Shown in pieces: positions 42,745-51,531 of a DNA stretch of 64,000 nucleotides. The position numbers and the translations under genes were made by a program. Each line of letters begins with the position of its first letter. The stretch's first letter is position 1. The notes beneath the pieces are model-generated. The model searched no databases and was not told where the DNA came from. It saw only the letters and a list, made by a program, of their open reading frames with translations. The stretch is from Halobaculum roseum (GTDB lineage: Archaea > Halobacteriota > Halobacteria > Halobacteriales > Haloferacaceae), in contig NZ_CP082286.1 of assembly GCF_019880245.1 (NCBI RefSeq), positions 248,001-312,000 of the forward strand. Direction: 5' to 3'.

Positions 42745-44517
42745 ATGGGGGACCACCCCGTCACAGTGGCACGCAGTATCGCTGCCGTCGTGTTCGCGCT
42801 CCTCCTCCTCGGGTTGACAGCGGCAGTGCCGACGACAGCGACGGCGACAGCGGCAGCGCCGGCGACGGGGACGGAAACGGCGACAGCGACGCCGACGCCG
42901 CAATCTCCATCGCCACCGGCGGCGGTCGCGACCGCCTCGGAACCGCCGGCGACGAACACCGGAGACCCGAAAGCCCCCCGGATCGTCGGCCTCCTCCCGA
43001 ACCCCGTCGCCGCCGACGACGCCGGCGAGTACGTGTACCTGCGGCTGCCGGCCGGGAACTGGAGCCTCGACGACGGTGAGGACGTGGTCGCGATCCGACA
43101 ACGACAACCGGGGACGGTCGTCGTGACCGCCGAGCCCGGGGCGTTGGTCGATCCACCGGACGGGCGCGTCGTCGCCCGCGGGCTCGCGCTGTCGAACGCC
43201 GGCGAGCGCGTCGTGCTCCGGCGCGGCGGGACGAACGGGACGGTCATCGACGCCGTCGAGTACGGGCGCGCACCCGAGGGCGAACGGTGGGTGCGCGGCG
43301 GGGATCCGGCGTGGCGACCGGTCGGGCTCGACCGCCGGGACCCGGTCACGCTGGGGGCCGCGAACGCGACGGCGTTCGTGCTCCCCGACGCCCCCGGAGA
43401 GCCGGTCGCACCTATCCGGGGGGCCGATGACCGGGTCCTGCTCGCGGGCTACACCTTCGCCTCCGAGCGTGTCACCGACGAGTTGATCGCCGCACACGAA
43501 CGCGGTGTCTCGGTCCGAGTGCTCCTCGACGGCGGGCCAGTCGGCGGGACCTCCACGCGCCAGGCGGAACTGCTCGACGCGCTCGTCGCCGCGGGCGTCG
43601 AGGTGCGCGTGATCGACGGCCCGCGCGCCAGGTTCCGATACCACCACCCGAAGTACGTCGTCGCCGACGACGCGGCGGTCGTGCTCACGGAGAACTGGAA
43701 GCCGAGCGGCACCGGCGGCGGCGACAGCCGCGGCTGGGGCGTCACGCTCCGGTCGCCGCGGGCGGCCGACGCGCTCGCCGACGTGTTCCGCGCCGACGCC
43801 GGGTGGCGCGACGCCGTTCCCTGGGAGCGGTACCGCGCGGGCCGGTCGTTCGAACCCGTCGAGGCCGCGACCGGGTCGTACCCCACCCGTCACCCGCCGG
43901 CGGACGTGCACGTCGAGCGCGTTCGACTGCTGACCGCGCCCGGAAACGCGGAGTCGGCGGTCGTCGAGATCGTGGATAACGCCGATGATCGAGTCGACGT
44001 TCTGCAGCCGACCGTCGACGGCGGGCGGCTACTGGCGTCGCTTCGCCGCGCGGCCGAGCGCGGGGTGTGCGTGCGGCTGCTGCTGTCGAACGCCTGGTAC
44101 GTCGCCGAGCGGAACGCCGCGCTGGTAGCCGACCTGAACCGTTGGGCCGACGCGGCGGGCGTTCCGTTCGAGGCGCGCGTCGCGGAGCCGTCCGGTCGCT
44201 ACGGGAAGGTTCACGCGAAGGGCGTCGTCGCCGACGACACCGCGCTCGTGGGGTCGCTCAACTGGAACCCGACGAGCGCCCGCGAGAACCGCGAGGTTGT
44301 CGTCGCGCTGGAGGGCGAGGCGGTCGCGGGCTACTACCGCGAGAGCTTCGAGGCCGACTGGCGTGCCGGCGGCGGGAGGTGGGACGAACTGCCCCCCGCC
44401 GTCGCGGTCGCCGCGGTCGGGGCGGTCGCCGGCGCGGCGCTGTTCGTCAGGCGTCGGTTGACGTTCGACGACTCGGCGGAAACCGAGCAGATCGAACGAA
44501 GAGGGCCGTTCGGGTGA
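42745..44517 (+). CDS. secreted phospholipase D-like protein with lamin-tail domain and C-terminal anchor
   Basis: 590 residues. Signal peptide (about 9-30), Thr/Ala/Pro-rich linker (about 31-75), lamin-tail-like beta domain (about 76-190; RIVGLLPNPVAADDAGEYVYLRL... SNAGERVVLRRGG), then two PLD half-domains with HKD motifs HHPKYVVADDAAVVLTENW and HAKGVVADDTALVGSLNWNP. Ends with a transmembrane helix and Arg-rich VRRRLTFDD tail. Catalytic His/Lys/Asp are present in both HKD motifs, so an active phosphodiesterase (lipid, DNA or cardiolipin-like substrate) working outside the cell is likely; substrate unknown. Confidence 0.88.
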   Translation: MGDHPVTVARSIAAVVFALLLLGLTAAVPTTATATAAAPATGTETATATPTPQSPSPPAAVATASEPPATNTGDPKAPRIVGLLPNPVAADDAGEYVYLRLPAGNWSLDDGEDVVAIRQRQPGTVVVTAEPGALVDPPDGRVVARGLALSNAGERVVLRRGGTNGTVIDAVEYGRAPEGERWVRGGDPAWRPVGLDRRDPVTLGAANATAFVLPDAPGEPVAPIRGADDRVLLAGYTFASERVTDELIAAHERGVSVRVLLDGGPVGGTSTRQAELLDALVAAGVEVRVIDGPRARFRYHHPKYVVADDAAVVLTENWKPSGTGGGDSRGWGVTLRSPRAADALADVFRADAGWRDAVPWERYRAGRSFEPVEAATGSYPTRHPPADVHVERVRLLTAPGNAESAVVEIVDNADDRVDVLQPTVDGGRLLASLRRAAERGVCVRLLLSNAWYVAERNAALVADLNRWADAAGVPFEARVAEPSGRYGKVHAKGVVADDTALVGSLNWNPTSARENREVVVALEGEAVAGYYRESFEADWRAGGGRWDELPPAVAVAAVGAVAGAALFVRRRLTFDDSAETEQIERRGPFG

Positions 44518-44577
44518 GCCTCCCGTTCCGTCGGGAGAGGACCGCCGCTCCGTCGGGATGCCTGCGGTCCGGCCCCG

Positions 44578-46494
44578 TCAGTCGTCGAGCTCGACCGTCG
44601 TCGACAGCTCCTCGTCCAGCTCGGCGTCGGCCATCTTGTCGACGAGCGCGTCGATCACGTCCTCGCGGCGACCCTCAACGAACTTGATCGACCCGACGAC
44701 GAGGTGGCCGCCGCCGGAGACGCCCCCGCCGACGACCTCCTCGTTGAGCTCGGTGACCATCTGCGGGATGTCCAGACGAACGCCGTCACTGCGGAGGACG
44801 GCGAAGTCCGGCCCGTAGCCGATCGTGATGACGGGTTCGCCCGTCGCGCGCACCTTCCGGTCGTGGAGTTCGCCGGTGGTCTTGCCGGGCGCGGGGTAGG
44901 TGAACCGCTTGGCGAAGTTCTCCAGGTCGATGCGGTAGAGGTGGGCGTCGGAGTCGAGCCGCTCGTGTTCGACGTGCGGCTCGACGGCGTCGAGCTGCTC
45001 CTCCACGTCGCGCTCGGCGCGCGTCGAGAGGAACTCGACGAGGTCGCGGTGGCGGTCGGCGTCGTCGCTGCCGACGTCGAGCACGTCGCTCACGAGCGTC
45101 TTGCCCTCGCTGTATCGCAGCCAGTGGGCGGCGTAGTCGAGCGCCTCGCCGATGTCCTCGATGTCCTCGCGGTCGTAGCCGGCCGCGTCCGCGAGGTCGA
45201 CGAACTCGTCCATCACCTCGGCCTTCGAGCGGTCCGACAGCCCCGCGACCGCGGGGACGTGTCGGAGCTCGTCGGTGACGCTCGGGTCGATGAGGCGCGC
45301 GAGCTCGACGCACATCATGCCCGTCGTGATGCGGTAGTCCTCGTCGTGGAGGTAGGGGTTGACGTGCGCGTCGAGCAGGTCGTTCACCGCCTCGGGGTCC
45401 GGGTGGTGGTGGTCGACGACGGCGATGGGCACGTCGTAGTGGGCGAGGTTCTTGTATGCGGGCACGTCCTCCTCGGTCGACCCGTTGTCGAGCATCAGGA
45501 GGAACGGGAGCTTCTGTCCGTGGCGGGCGCGACCCTCCAGCGCGAAGTTGAGGTCGCGGGTCACGTCCTCCATCTCGTAGAAGGGCGCCTTGCTCGGGAG
45601 GCGCTTGAGGGTGTGGCGCGCGGCGTCGTCGCCCTCGTGAACCTCCTCGATGAAGTTCTCCAGCGCGAGTTGGACCGGAATCGCCGCGCACATGCCGTCG
45701 CCGTCGGCGTGATGGCGGATGCGGATCGGCCGCCCCTCCAGCACCGTGCGGCGGAGCGTGCGCGCGAGGTCCTCCAGCTCGGGGCGGAGCTTCTCGAACG
45801 CCGGCCAGTCGACGAGCGGCTCGACCGCCTCCGGCTCGGCGCGCTCGCGCATCGCCTCATCGAGGCGCTCGCGGGCGGCCGCGGCCGTCTCGCCGTCGAG
45901 CACGTCGATGTCGTCGACCTCGAGCTGGGTGGTTCCCTCGTGCGTCTCGACGGAGCCGGAGACGCGGACGATGTCGCCGATCTCGACTTCGGGGTAGGCG
46001 CGGACGCCGGCCTCCTCGAAGGCGGCCGCCGCGATCACGCCCGTCTCGTCGGCGACGTGGAAGATCGTGGGGCCGCCGGTCTGTTTGATCTGGGAGATCT
46101 CCCCCTCGACGGTGACGGCGTCGCCGACGGTCGCGTCGGCGATCGCGACGATCTCCGGCTCGTGTTCGACGGCCAGGACGTTCGCCTCGCCGAGGTCGAC
46201 GTCGGCGAGGTCGAACGACACGTCGCCGTTCTCCTTGAGCTCCTCGAGGAGGACGACCAGCTCGTCGCCCACGGCGAACGTCTCGCCGTCGAGGTTCGAC
46301 TCGTGGAGCAGGCCCGATACGTCCTCGGAGATGTCGACGAAGACGCCGTAGTCGACCACGCCGTTGACCTCCGCGCGGTAGCGCGCGCCGACGTCCACGT
46401 CGGCCAGCGTGCAGGCGGGATCGAGTTCGTAGACCACGGGGCGGGAATCCCCCTCCCCGTTCTCGCCGGGTTCCCCGGCGGCGGAATCACTCAT
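44578..46494 (-). CDS. DHH-family phosphoesterase (archaeal RecJ-like) with S1 and OB domains
   Basis: 638 residues. N-terminal S1/OB RNA-binding domain (about 30-85; GARYRAEVNGVVDYGVFVDISEDVSGLLHESN), a second OB domain (about 110-210; VEGEISQIKQTGGPTIFHVADE), the DHH domain with the metal-binding set (VDHHHPDPE near residue 355; HADGDGMCAAI at about 257; LLDNGS) and a C-terminal DHHA1 domain ending GGGVSGGGHLVVGSIKF. Resembles archaeal RecJ/GAN-type 5' exonucleases involved in replication or RNA turnover, but as a single-polypeptide S1-DHH protein it could equally be an oligoribonuclease. Confidence 0.9.
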   Translation of the reverse strand: MSDSAAGEPGENGEGDSRPVVYELDPACTLADVDVGARYRAEVNGVVDYGVFVDISEDVSGLLHESNLDGETFAVGDELVVLLEELKENGDVSFDLADVDLGEANVLAVEHEPEIVAIADATVGDAVTVEGEISQIKQTGGPTIFHVADETGVIAAAAFEEAGVRAYPEVEIGDIVRVSGSVETHEGTTQLEVDDIDVLDGETAAAARERLDEAMRERAEPEAVEPLVDWPAFEKLRPELEDLARTLRRTVLEGRPIRIRHHADGDGMCAAIPVQLALENFIEEVHEGDDAARHTLKRLPSKAPFYEMEDVTRDLNFALEGRARHGQKLPFLLMLDNGSTEEDVPAYKNLAHYDVPIAVVDHHHPDPEAVNDLLDAHVNPYLHDEDYRITTGMMCVELARLIDPSVTDELRHVPAVAGLSDRSKAEVMDEFVDLADAAGYDREDIEDIGEALDYAAHWLRYSEGKTLVSDVLDVGSDDADRHRDLVEFLSTRAERDVEEQLDAVEPHVEHERLDSDAHLYRIDLENFAKRFTYPAPGKTTGELHDRKVRATGEPVITIGYGPDFAVLRSDGVRLDIPQMVTELNEEVVGGGVSGGGHLVVGSIKFVEGRREDVIDALVDKMADAELDEELSTTVELDD

Positions 46495-46542
46495 ATCGGG
46501 TGGTGGGTGACGGCGGGTGTTAAGGGTTGTAGTATCGCTTCA

Positions 46543-46565
46543 GGGGTGTGCTGGAGGCACACCCC
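46543..46565. promoter_or_regulatory. perfect 9-bp hairpin between divergent promoters
   Basis: ggggtgtgc (46543-46551), loop tggag, gcacacccc (46557-46565). Located between the TATA of the DHH gene (ccttaacac near 46521-46529, minus) and that of the JAMM gene (cccttagtt near 46601, plus). May be an operator or an RNA hairpin; no T-run, so not an obvious terminator. Confidence 0.4.
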
Positions 46566-46632
46566 ACGGAGTCGTCGGGTCCGAAGCGTGGCCATCGACA
46601 CCCTTAGTTGGCGCCCGGTCGGAGATCCGCCA

Positions 46633-47121
46633 ATGCGACTGTTCCGGTCGAGCGAGCTGCTCGGCATCGCGGCCGAGACCCTCACGTTCGCGCTGGAGGC
46701 GTCCCGGGACACCCACCCGGACGAGTACATGGGCTTTCTCCGGGCGACCGACGCGCGCGATCTCGGCCTCGACCGGAAGGGACAGGTGATCACCGACGTG
46801 CTCGTCATTCCCGGCACCACGTCGACGCCGGAGTCGGCGACCGTCCGCGAGCATATGAAACCCAACTCCTCGCGGGCGGTCGGCTCGATCCACTCCCACC
46901 CCAACGGCGTCCTCCGCCCCTCCGACGCCGATCTGGCGACGTTCCACGCGGGGGAGGTCCACATCATCCTGGGCGCTCCCTACGAGCGCGACTGCTGGCG
47001 TGCGTTCGACTCCGACGGCGACCCCCGCGATCTGGACGTGATCGACGTGGCGCTGCCCGAGGACGAGGCGTTCTTCGACTTCGACCAGACCGACATCGAC
47101 GCGGAGCTGTACGATGAGTGA
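46633..47121 (+). CDS. JAMM/MPN+ metalloprotease, likely a desampylase-type enzyme
   Basis: 162 residues. The JAMM zinc motif is complete: [17 protein letters not shown] with His87, His89 and the Asp, plus an upstream Glu for water activation. JAMM enzymes in haloarchaea cleave SAMP isopeptide bonds (HvJAMM1/2). This one starts [11 protein letters not shown] and overlaps the FAD synthase gene by 8 bases; in Haloferax a JAMM gene also sits next to ribL, as I recall. Predicted cytosolic. Confidence 0.88.
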   Translation: MRLFRSSELLGIAAETLTFALEASRDTHPDEYMGFLRATDARDLGLDRKGQVITDVLVIPGTTSTPESATVREHMKPNSSRAVGSIHSHPNGVLRPSDADLATFHAGEVHIILGAPYERDCWRAFDSDGDPRDLDVIDVALPEDEAFFDFDQTDIDAELYDE

Positions 47122-47629
47122 GGGACCCGACGGGAGCGGGCGCGAGGACGGGAGCGATGCGGACGGCGACGATGGCCCCCGGATCGCGCTCGCGCAGGGC
47201 ACCTTCGACATCCTCCACCCCGGGCACCTCCACTACCTGGAGGACGCGGCCGCCCGCGGCGACGAACTCCACGTCATCGTCGCCCGGCGCGACAACGTGA
47301 CGCACAAGCCCAAGCCCGTGTGCCCGGACCGGCAGCGCCGGGACATGATCGCCGCCCTCGAGGTCGTCGACGAGGCCCACCTCGGGCATCCGGAGGACTT
47401 CCTCGTCCCCGTACGCGATATCGACCCGGACGTGATCGTGCTCGGCTTCGACCAGCACCACGACGAGGCCGCCCTCGCCGACGCGCTCTCGGCGGCTGGC
47501 ATCGACGCCGACGTGGCGCGCGCGACCGCCCGCGACCCGCGCTACGAGGGGGAACTCCTCTCGACGGGCGACATCGTCGACAAGTTGCTTCGCGAGCGCG
47601 ACCGACGGTCGCACTCGGAACCGGAGTAG
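47114..47629 (+). CDS. ribL: FAD synthase RibL-type (archaeal cytidylyltransferase family)
   Basis: 171 residues with an acidic leader (about 1-20) followed by the nucleotidyltransferase HxGH motif [13 protein letters not shown] (about residue 34), [14 protein letters not shown] and [15 protein letters not shown], all signatures of the archaeal RibL/TagD-like FAD synthase that adenylates FMN. It overlaps the JAMM gene by 8 bases (ATGAGTGA), implying translational coupling, and precedes an unrelated membrane gene on the other strand. Confidence 0.88.
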   Translation: MSEGPDGSGREDGSDADGDDGPRIALAQGTFDILHPGHLHYLEDAAARGDELHVIVARRDNVTHKPKPVCPDRQRRDMIAALEVVDEAHLGHPEDFLVPVRDIDPDVIVLGFDQHHDEAALADALSAAGIDADVARATARDPRYEGELLSTGDIVDKLLRERDRRSHSEPE

Positions 47630-47664
47630 CTCCCCCGGCCCTCCTCCCGGACGGCGGGATCCCC

Positions 47665-48036
47665 TCACGTCTCCCCGACCGTCGCCTGCCAGAGGTACGC
47701 CGGCGCGAGCGCGACGACGAGGACGCCGAGGGCGACCGCGACGATCCCGAGCGCGCGCAGCGTCGGCGCCGCCGCCAGCGACCCGCGGAACGCCGCGGGC
47801 GTGCCTGCCGCGAGCAGGAGCGCGCCCGCGGCCCACACCCCGAACGCCCGTCGCGTGATCGCGACGGGAACCCCGTCGCCGAGGCGGGCGTACACCGCGA
47901 CGAGGCCGATCCCCGCCGCCAGCGCGACGCCCGCGCCGACGAACGCGAGGACGACCGTGAGCAGCTGGAACGCCGGAAGCTGCGCGACCGGGGCGACGGC
48001 GGCGAGATCCCCCGCGACGATACTGGCTGTGGACAC
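47665..48036 (-). CDS. four-helix membrane protein of unknown function
   Basis: 123 residues from a GTG start: four predicted helices (about 24-50, 63-83, 90-110 and a short N-terminal one) with a charged YARLGDGVPVAITRRAF loop. It begins only 5 bases after the small protein at 48042-48185 on the same strand, so the pair is probably one transcript. No family recognised. Confidence 0.65.
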   Translation of the reverse strand: MSTASIVAGDLAAVAPVAQLPAFQLLTVVLAFVGAGVALAAGIGLVAVYARLGDGVPVAITRRAFGVWAAGALLLAAGTPAAFRGSLAAAPTLRALGIVAVALGVLVVALAPAYLWQATVGET

Positions 48037-48041
48037 GGTAG

Positions 48042-48185
48042 TTACAGCCGGTCGTACTGCTGGAGTCCGTGTCGGACGGCGCCGACCGTCCGCGGTTCGC
48101 CGTCATCGGCGGCGTCGGCGACCCCGGTGGCGTCGACGTCGCCCGCGGCCGCCTCCCGGCCGCGCGCCGTGATGGGGAGCGTCAT
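48042..48185 (-). CDS. 47-residue protein of unknown function, first gene of a small operon
   Basis: MTLPITARGREAAAGDVDATG...PRTVGAVRHGLQQYDRL, 47 residues. The length is short but the frame starts at ATG with gcttttgtcg about 25 bases upstream and runs directly into the membrane gene at 48036, so it looks translated. No known family. Confidence 0.45.
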   Translation of the reverse strand: MTLPITARGREAAAGDVDATGVADAADDGEPRTVGAVRHGLQQYDRL

Positions 48186-48318
48186 GCCGTGTGTGCACCC
48201 TCGGCGGCGACAAAAGCGTGCCGGGGTACGTGGCGACTGGACACGCGCGTGTCGACCGGACACGGGCGAGTTCGGCGCGTGATCCGGACAGTCGGGAGCG
48301 CGCGTCCCGGCACCCGTC

Positions 48319-48726
48319 TCACGACACGTGTTCGATGAGTTCGACGATGGAGCCTGCCGGGTCGACGAGGAACGCGATCCGGAGGTCGCCGAAGCGGTCG
48401 GGACCCATCACCCAGTCGACGCCGGAGCCGACGCCGTCGATCGCCTCGCGCGCGGCGGCGATGTCGTCGACGACGAACCCGAAGTGGAGCAGGCCGTTCG
48501 GCATCGACTCCACGTCGCCGGTCGCCTCGTACGGCGCCCGGTCGAAGACGTACACGCGCTTGTCGGCCACCTCCAGGGCCACGTGGTCGACGGCCGTCGG
48601 GCCCTCGCCGTCCTCCGCGTGTCCACGCTCGATGATCGTTCCGTCGAACGCCGCCTCGTAGAACGCCGCCGTCGCGTCCACGTCGTCGGCCTTCAGCGCC
48701 ACGTGAAAGAACGAGTTCGGTGTCAC
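48319..48726 (-). CDS. VOC-family protein, glyoxalase/dioxygenase-like
   Basis: 135 residues from GTG. Two betaalphabeta-betabeta modules: FFHVALKADDVDATAAFYEAAFDG and LHFGFVVDDIAAAREAIDGVG, with His, Glu-type ligand positions (HVAL..., HVALEV..., FGFV..., GSIVELIEHV). Unlike the VOC protein at 14.1 kb this one lacks one obvious His in the second module. Ligand unknown. Confidence 0.8.
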   Translation of the reverse strand: MTPNSFFHVALKADDVDATAAFYEAAFDGTIIERGHAEDGEGPTAVDHVALEVADKRVYVFDRAPYEATGDVESMPNGLLHFGFVVDDIAAAREAIDGVGSGVDWVMGPDRFGDLRIAFLVDPAGSIVELIEHVS

Positions 48727-48825
48727 GCTCGACCCCACACACCCCGGGACCAAGTCGTTGCCGGCGGCGACCGATCATCAGGCCGCCGCGGCGACGAGGC
48801 GTTTTTCACCGTCCCGACGGAACAT

Positions 48826-49611
48826 ATGACCATGGAAGTCCGGGGCGAGCGCGAGTGTACGGAGTGCGGGACCCGCTGGTCGTACTTCGAGACTGGGAGC
48901 GTCGCGTGTCCGGACTGCGGAAGCCTCCGGAGCGTCGGGACCGGCGAGCGCCGCAAACACACCGACGCGCCGGCGGAGATAGACCTGACGTCCGTGCTGG
49001 CGCGGCTCGACGACACGCCGCTTTCGGACCTCGTCGACGAGATCAAAGCCGAGTGTCGGACGTACCTCCGCAAGCGGGGGTTCATCCGCGGGGGCGAGCT
49101 CGCGCCGTTGGACGATGCGTACCTCGCGGCCGCCGAACTCCGCCACGCGGCCGACGTGTACGGCCGGATCGCCGGCCCCGGCGGCGGACGCGCGGACGCG
49201 ACGATCCACGACGGGGACCGGGGGCCCGAGGGCGCGAGCCCCGGCGTCACCGACGACGAGGAGTGGTACCTCACGACCCTGCTGCGGGCGGCCGACACGG
49301 GCGAGCGCCCGGACGCGGGCGACGTCCCCCCGCGGATGCACGAGGCGCGCGGGCTCGCGGCCGCCGAGGCGGCGCTGGAGTACCGGACGGACGTGTCGAC
49401 GTACCTCGACGAGCACCCGGACCCCGAGGCGAACCGAACGCTCGGCGCGATCCGCGACCGCGCGAAGCGGATCGACGCGCTCGGCGGCGACGTGGAGCCG
49501 GCCGAGGCCGACGCGCTCGTCGGCGCGGCCGCGGAGCTGGGTCGCTATCTCATCGCCGGCGACGAGGAGGCGCTGGCGAGCGCACGGGAGCGGTTACAAC
49601 GACTGGAGTAG
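48826..49611 (+). CDS. zinc-ribbon haloarchaeal protein (TFIIB-like N terminus)
   Basis: 261 residues. N-terminal zinc ribbon CTECGTRWSYFETGSVACPDCGS (about 10-32) followed by a helical body (about 55-260) with GERRKHTDAPAEIDLTSVLARL and repeated RHAADVYGRI, AADTGERPDAG, EAALEYRT-type helices. The ribbon resembles those of transcription or ribosome-associated factors but the body is a haloarchaeal DUF (possibly DUF7117). ATG at 48826 or 48832; TATA gtttttcacc at 48801-48809. Confidence 0.72.
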   Translation: MTMEVRGERECTECGTRWSYFETGSVACPDCGSLRSVGTGERRKHTDAPAEIDLTSVLARLDDTPLSDLVDEIKAECRTYLRKRGFIRGGELAPLDDAYLAAAELRHAADVYGRIAGPGGGRADATIHDGDRGPEGASPGVTDDEEWYLTTLLRAADTGERPDAGDVPPRMHEARGLAAAEAALEYRTDVSTYLDEHPDPEANRTLGAIRDRAKRIDALGGDVEPAEADALVGAAAELGRYLIAGDEEALASARERLQRLE

Positions 49612-49680
49612 GACCGCGTACGACGGGACGACGGGGCGAGGCACACAGGAGTTCCTGCGGAGTACTCGGACGGTCTCGTC

Positions 49681-50484
49681 TCACCGCCCAGTTGTCGTCT
49701 CCAGCAGGTAGCAGTAGCCGGTGAGCCCCACGAAGCCCGTTCCCCCGCTGATCGCGTCACGGATCTCCGCGCGCCACGCGTCCGCGACGGTTCTCGTGAC
49801 GGCGTCGTGGTCGGCGGCGAACTCGGTCACGAACTCGATCAGCGTCCCCGCGAACGAGTCGGGCGTCGGGTCGGCGTCCGCGACGGTGTACGGGTCGATC
49901 GATCGGACCGAGAATCCCGCCGACTCGGCCGGTCCACGCAGACGGGACCCGAGCGTCGGATGGGCGCAGTGGTCCCGCCACGAAGCGAGCACCGTTTCGG
50001 TTCGGTCGGGGTCCCCACCCCGGACGACGAAGGTGTCCCAGTCCGCGAGAAACACCGCCGCACGGCCACCCGTGCGGAGGACTCGCCGGAGTTCCGCCAG
50101 CGCCGTCGACGGGTCCTCGACGTACTGAAGCACCTGGACGACGGTCGCCGCGTCGGCCGCGTCCCTCGCGATCGGGAGGTCGGTCGCGTCGCCGCGGGCC
50201 ACCCGGGCGTTCGGTGACGACGCGAGTCGATCGCGTGCCAGCGCGCACATCGGCGACGAGCGGTCGACGCCGACCACCTCGCCGTCCTCGCCGACGGCGT
50301 CGGCGAGCTCCAGCGGCTCGAACCCGGGACCGCATCCGACGGAGACGACGGTTTCGCCGTCGGTGGGATCGAGCGACTCTCGAACGAAGCGCCGCCGTTC
50401 GGCCGCGCCGGCGGTCCGGTAGGCGTCCTCCTCCGCGCGTGCCTCCTCGGCGTCGTACTCGAACGTGCCCGCGTCGCGAGTCAT
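49681..50484 (-). CDS. SAM-dependent methyltransferase (class I)
   Basis: 267 residues. Rossmann SAM-binding motif ETVVSVGCGPGFEPLELADAVG (about residues 44-65), GEVVGVDRSSPMCALAR (motif II), VARGDATDLPIARDAADAATVVQVLQYVEDP (motif post-I), then RRVLRTGGRAAVFLADWDTF. Substrate not readable. It runs towards the zinc-ribbon gene tail-to-tail. Confidence 0.88.
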   Translation of the reverse strand: MTRDAGTFEYDAEEARAEEDAYRTAGAAERRRFVRESLDPTDGETVVSVGCGPGFEPLELADAVGEDGEVVGVDRSSPMCALARDRLASSPNARVARGDATDLPIARDAADAATVVQVLQYVEDPSTALAELRRVLRTGGRAAVFLADWDTFVVRGGDPDRTETVLASWRDHCAHPTLGSRLRGPAESAGFSVRSIDPYTVADADPTPDSFAGTLIEFVTEFAADHDAVTRTVADAWRAEIRDAISGGTGFVGLTGYCYLLETTTGR

Positions 50485-50544
50485 CGGTGGAGTCGGGGTC
50501 CACGACTCCCGGCGACGAGAAAAGCCCGGCGGGACGAACGGTCG

Positions 50545-51429
50545 TCAGGGGAGGTCGATCTCGACGCCGTGCTGCTCGCTCGCGGCCTTCACCGTGTTGT
50601 ACAGCAACATCGCGCGCGTCATCGGGCCGACGCCGCCGGGAACGGGCGTGATGGCGCCCGCCTTGTCCGCGACCTCGTCGTAGGCCACGTCGCCGACGAG
50701 CGTCGACTCGCCGTCGCGTTCGACGCGGTTGATCCCCACGTCGATGACGGTCGCGTCCTCCGAGATCATGTCCGCGGTGATGAACTCGGGAATGCCCGCG
50801 GCGGCGACGACGATGTCCGCCCGGCGGGTGTGGCTCGCGAGGTCGTCCGTCCGGGAGTGACATACCGTCGTGGTCGCGTTCCCGCCCTCGCCGCGGCCGA
50901 ACAGGAGGTTCGCCATCGGCTTGCCGACGATGTCCGAGCGGCCGACGACGACCGCCTCCTTCCCCTCGGAGTCCACGTCCGCGGCCGCGAGCAGGCGCTG
51001 GATGCCGTGGGGCGTGCAGGGCTTGAACCGCGGGTTGCCGGCGACGAGTCGCCCGACGTTCTCCGGGTGGAACCCGTCAACGTCCTTCGCGGGATTGACC
51101 GACCGGAGGACGCGCCGTGTGTCGACCTGGTCCACGACCGGCATCTGGACGAGGATGCCGTGGACCGAGTCGTCGGCGTTCAGCTCGTCGACGGTGTCGT
51201 ACAGCTCCTGTGCGGGCGCGTCGTCGTCCACGTCGACGTGGATCCCCCGAATCCCGACCTCCTCGCAGTCGTTCTGCTTCATCGAGACGTACGTCTCGCT
51301 CGCGGGGTCATCGCTCATCAACACGGTCGCCAGCGCCGGCTCCACGCCCTCCCGCTGCAGCGTCTCCACGCACTCGGCGACGCCGTCGCGGATCTCGGCG
51401 GCGACGGCGTTGCCGTCGATGTCGGTCAT
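50545..51429 (-). CDS. folD: methylenetetrahydrofolate dehydrogenase / methenyltetrahydrofolate cyclohydrolase FolD
   Basis: 294 residues. Contains the FolD folate site (YVSMKQNDCEEVGI with the catalytic Lys), VQMPVVDQVDTRRVL, NVGRLVAGNPRFKPCTPHG and the NADP domain GRSDIVGKPMANLL. Interconverts 5,10-methylene- and 10-formyl-tetrahydrofolate. Its start lies 102 bases past the stop of glyA on the same strand; together they supply one-carbon units for purine and pantothenate synthesis. Confidence 0.94.
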   Translation of the reverse strand: MTDIDGNAVAAEIRDGVAECVETLQREGVEPALATVLMSDDPASETYVSMKQNDCEEVGIRGIHVDVDDDAPAQELYDTVDELNADDSVHGILVQMPVVDQVDTRRVLRSVNPAKDVDGFHPENVGRLVAGNPRFKPCTPHGIQRLLAAADVDSEGKEAVVVGRSDIVGKPMANLLFGRGEGGNATTTVCHSRTDDLASHTRRADIVVAAAGIPEFITADMISEDATVIDVGINRVERDGESTLVGDVAYDEVADKAGAITPVPGGVGPMTRAMLLYNTVKAASEQHGVEIDLP

Positions 51430-51531
51430 GGTGGATCGGGCGGCGGCGACGCGTAAGAATCCTCGGGTTCGTGCACAACAGAGTAAGAAAAACCGGATGA
51501 GTACGCAGAAACGTGGATCGGATTCGGTCGC

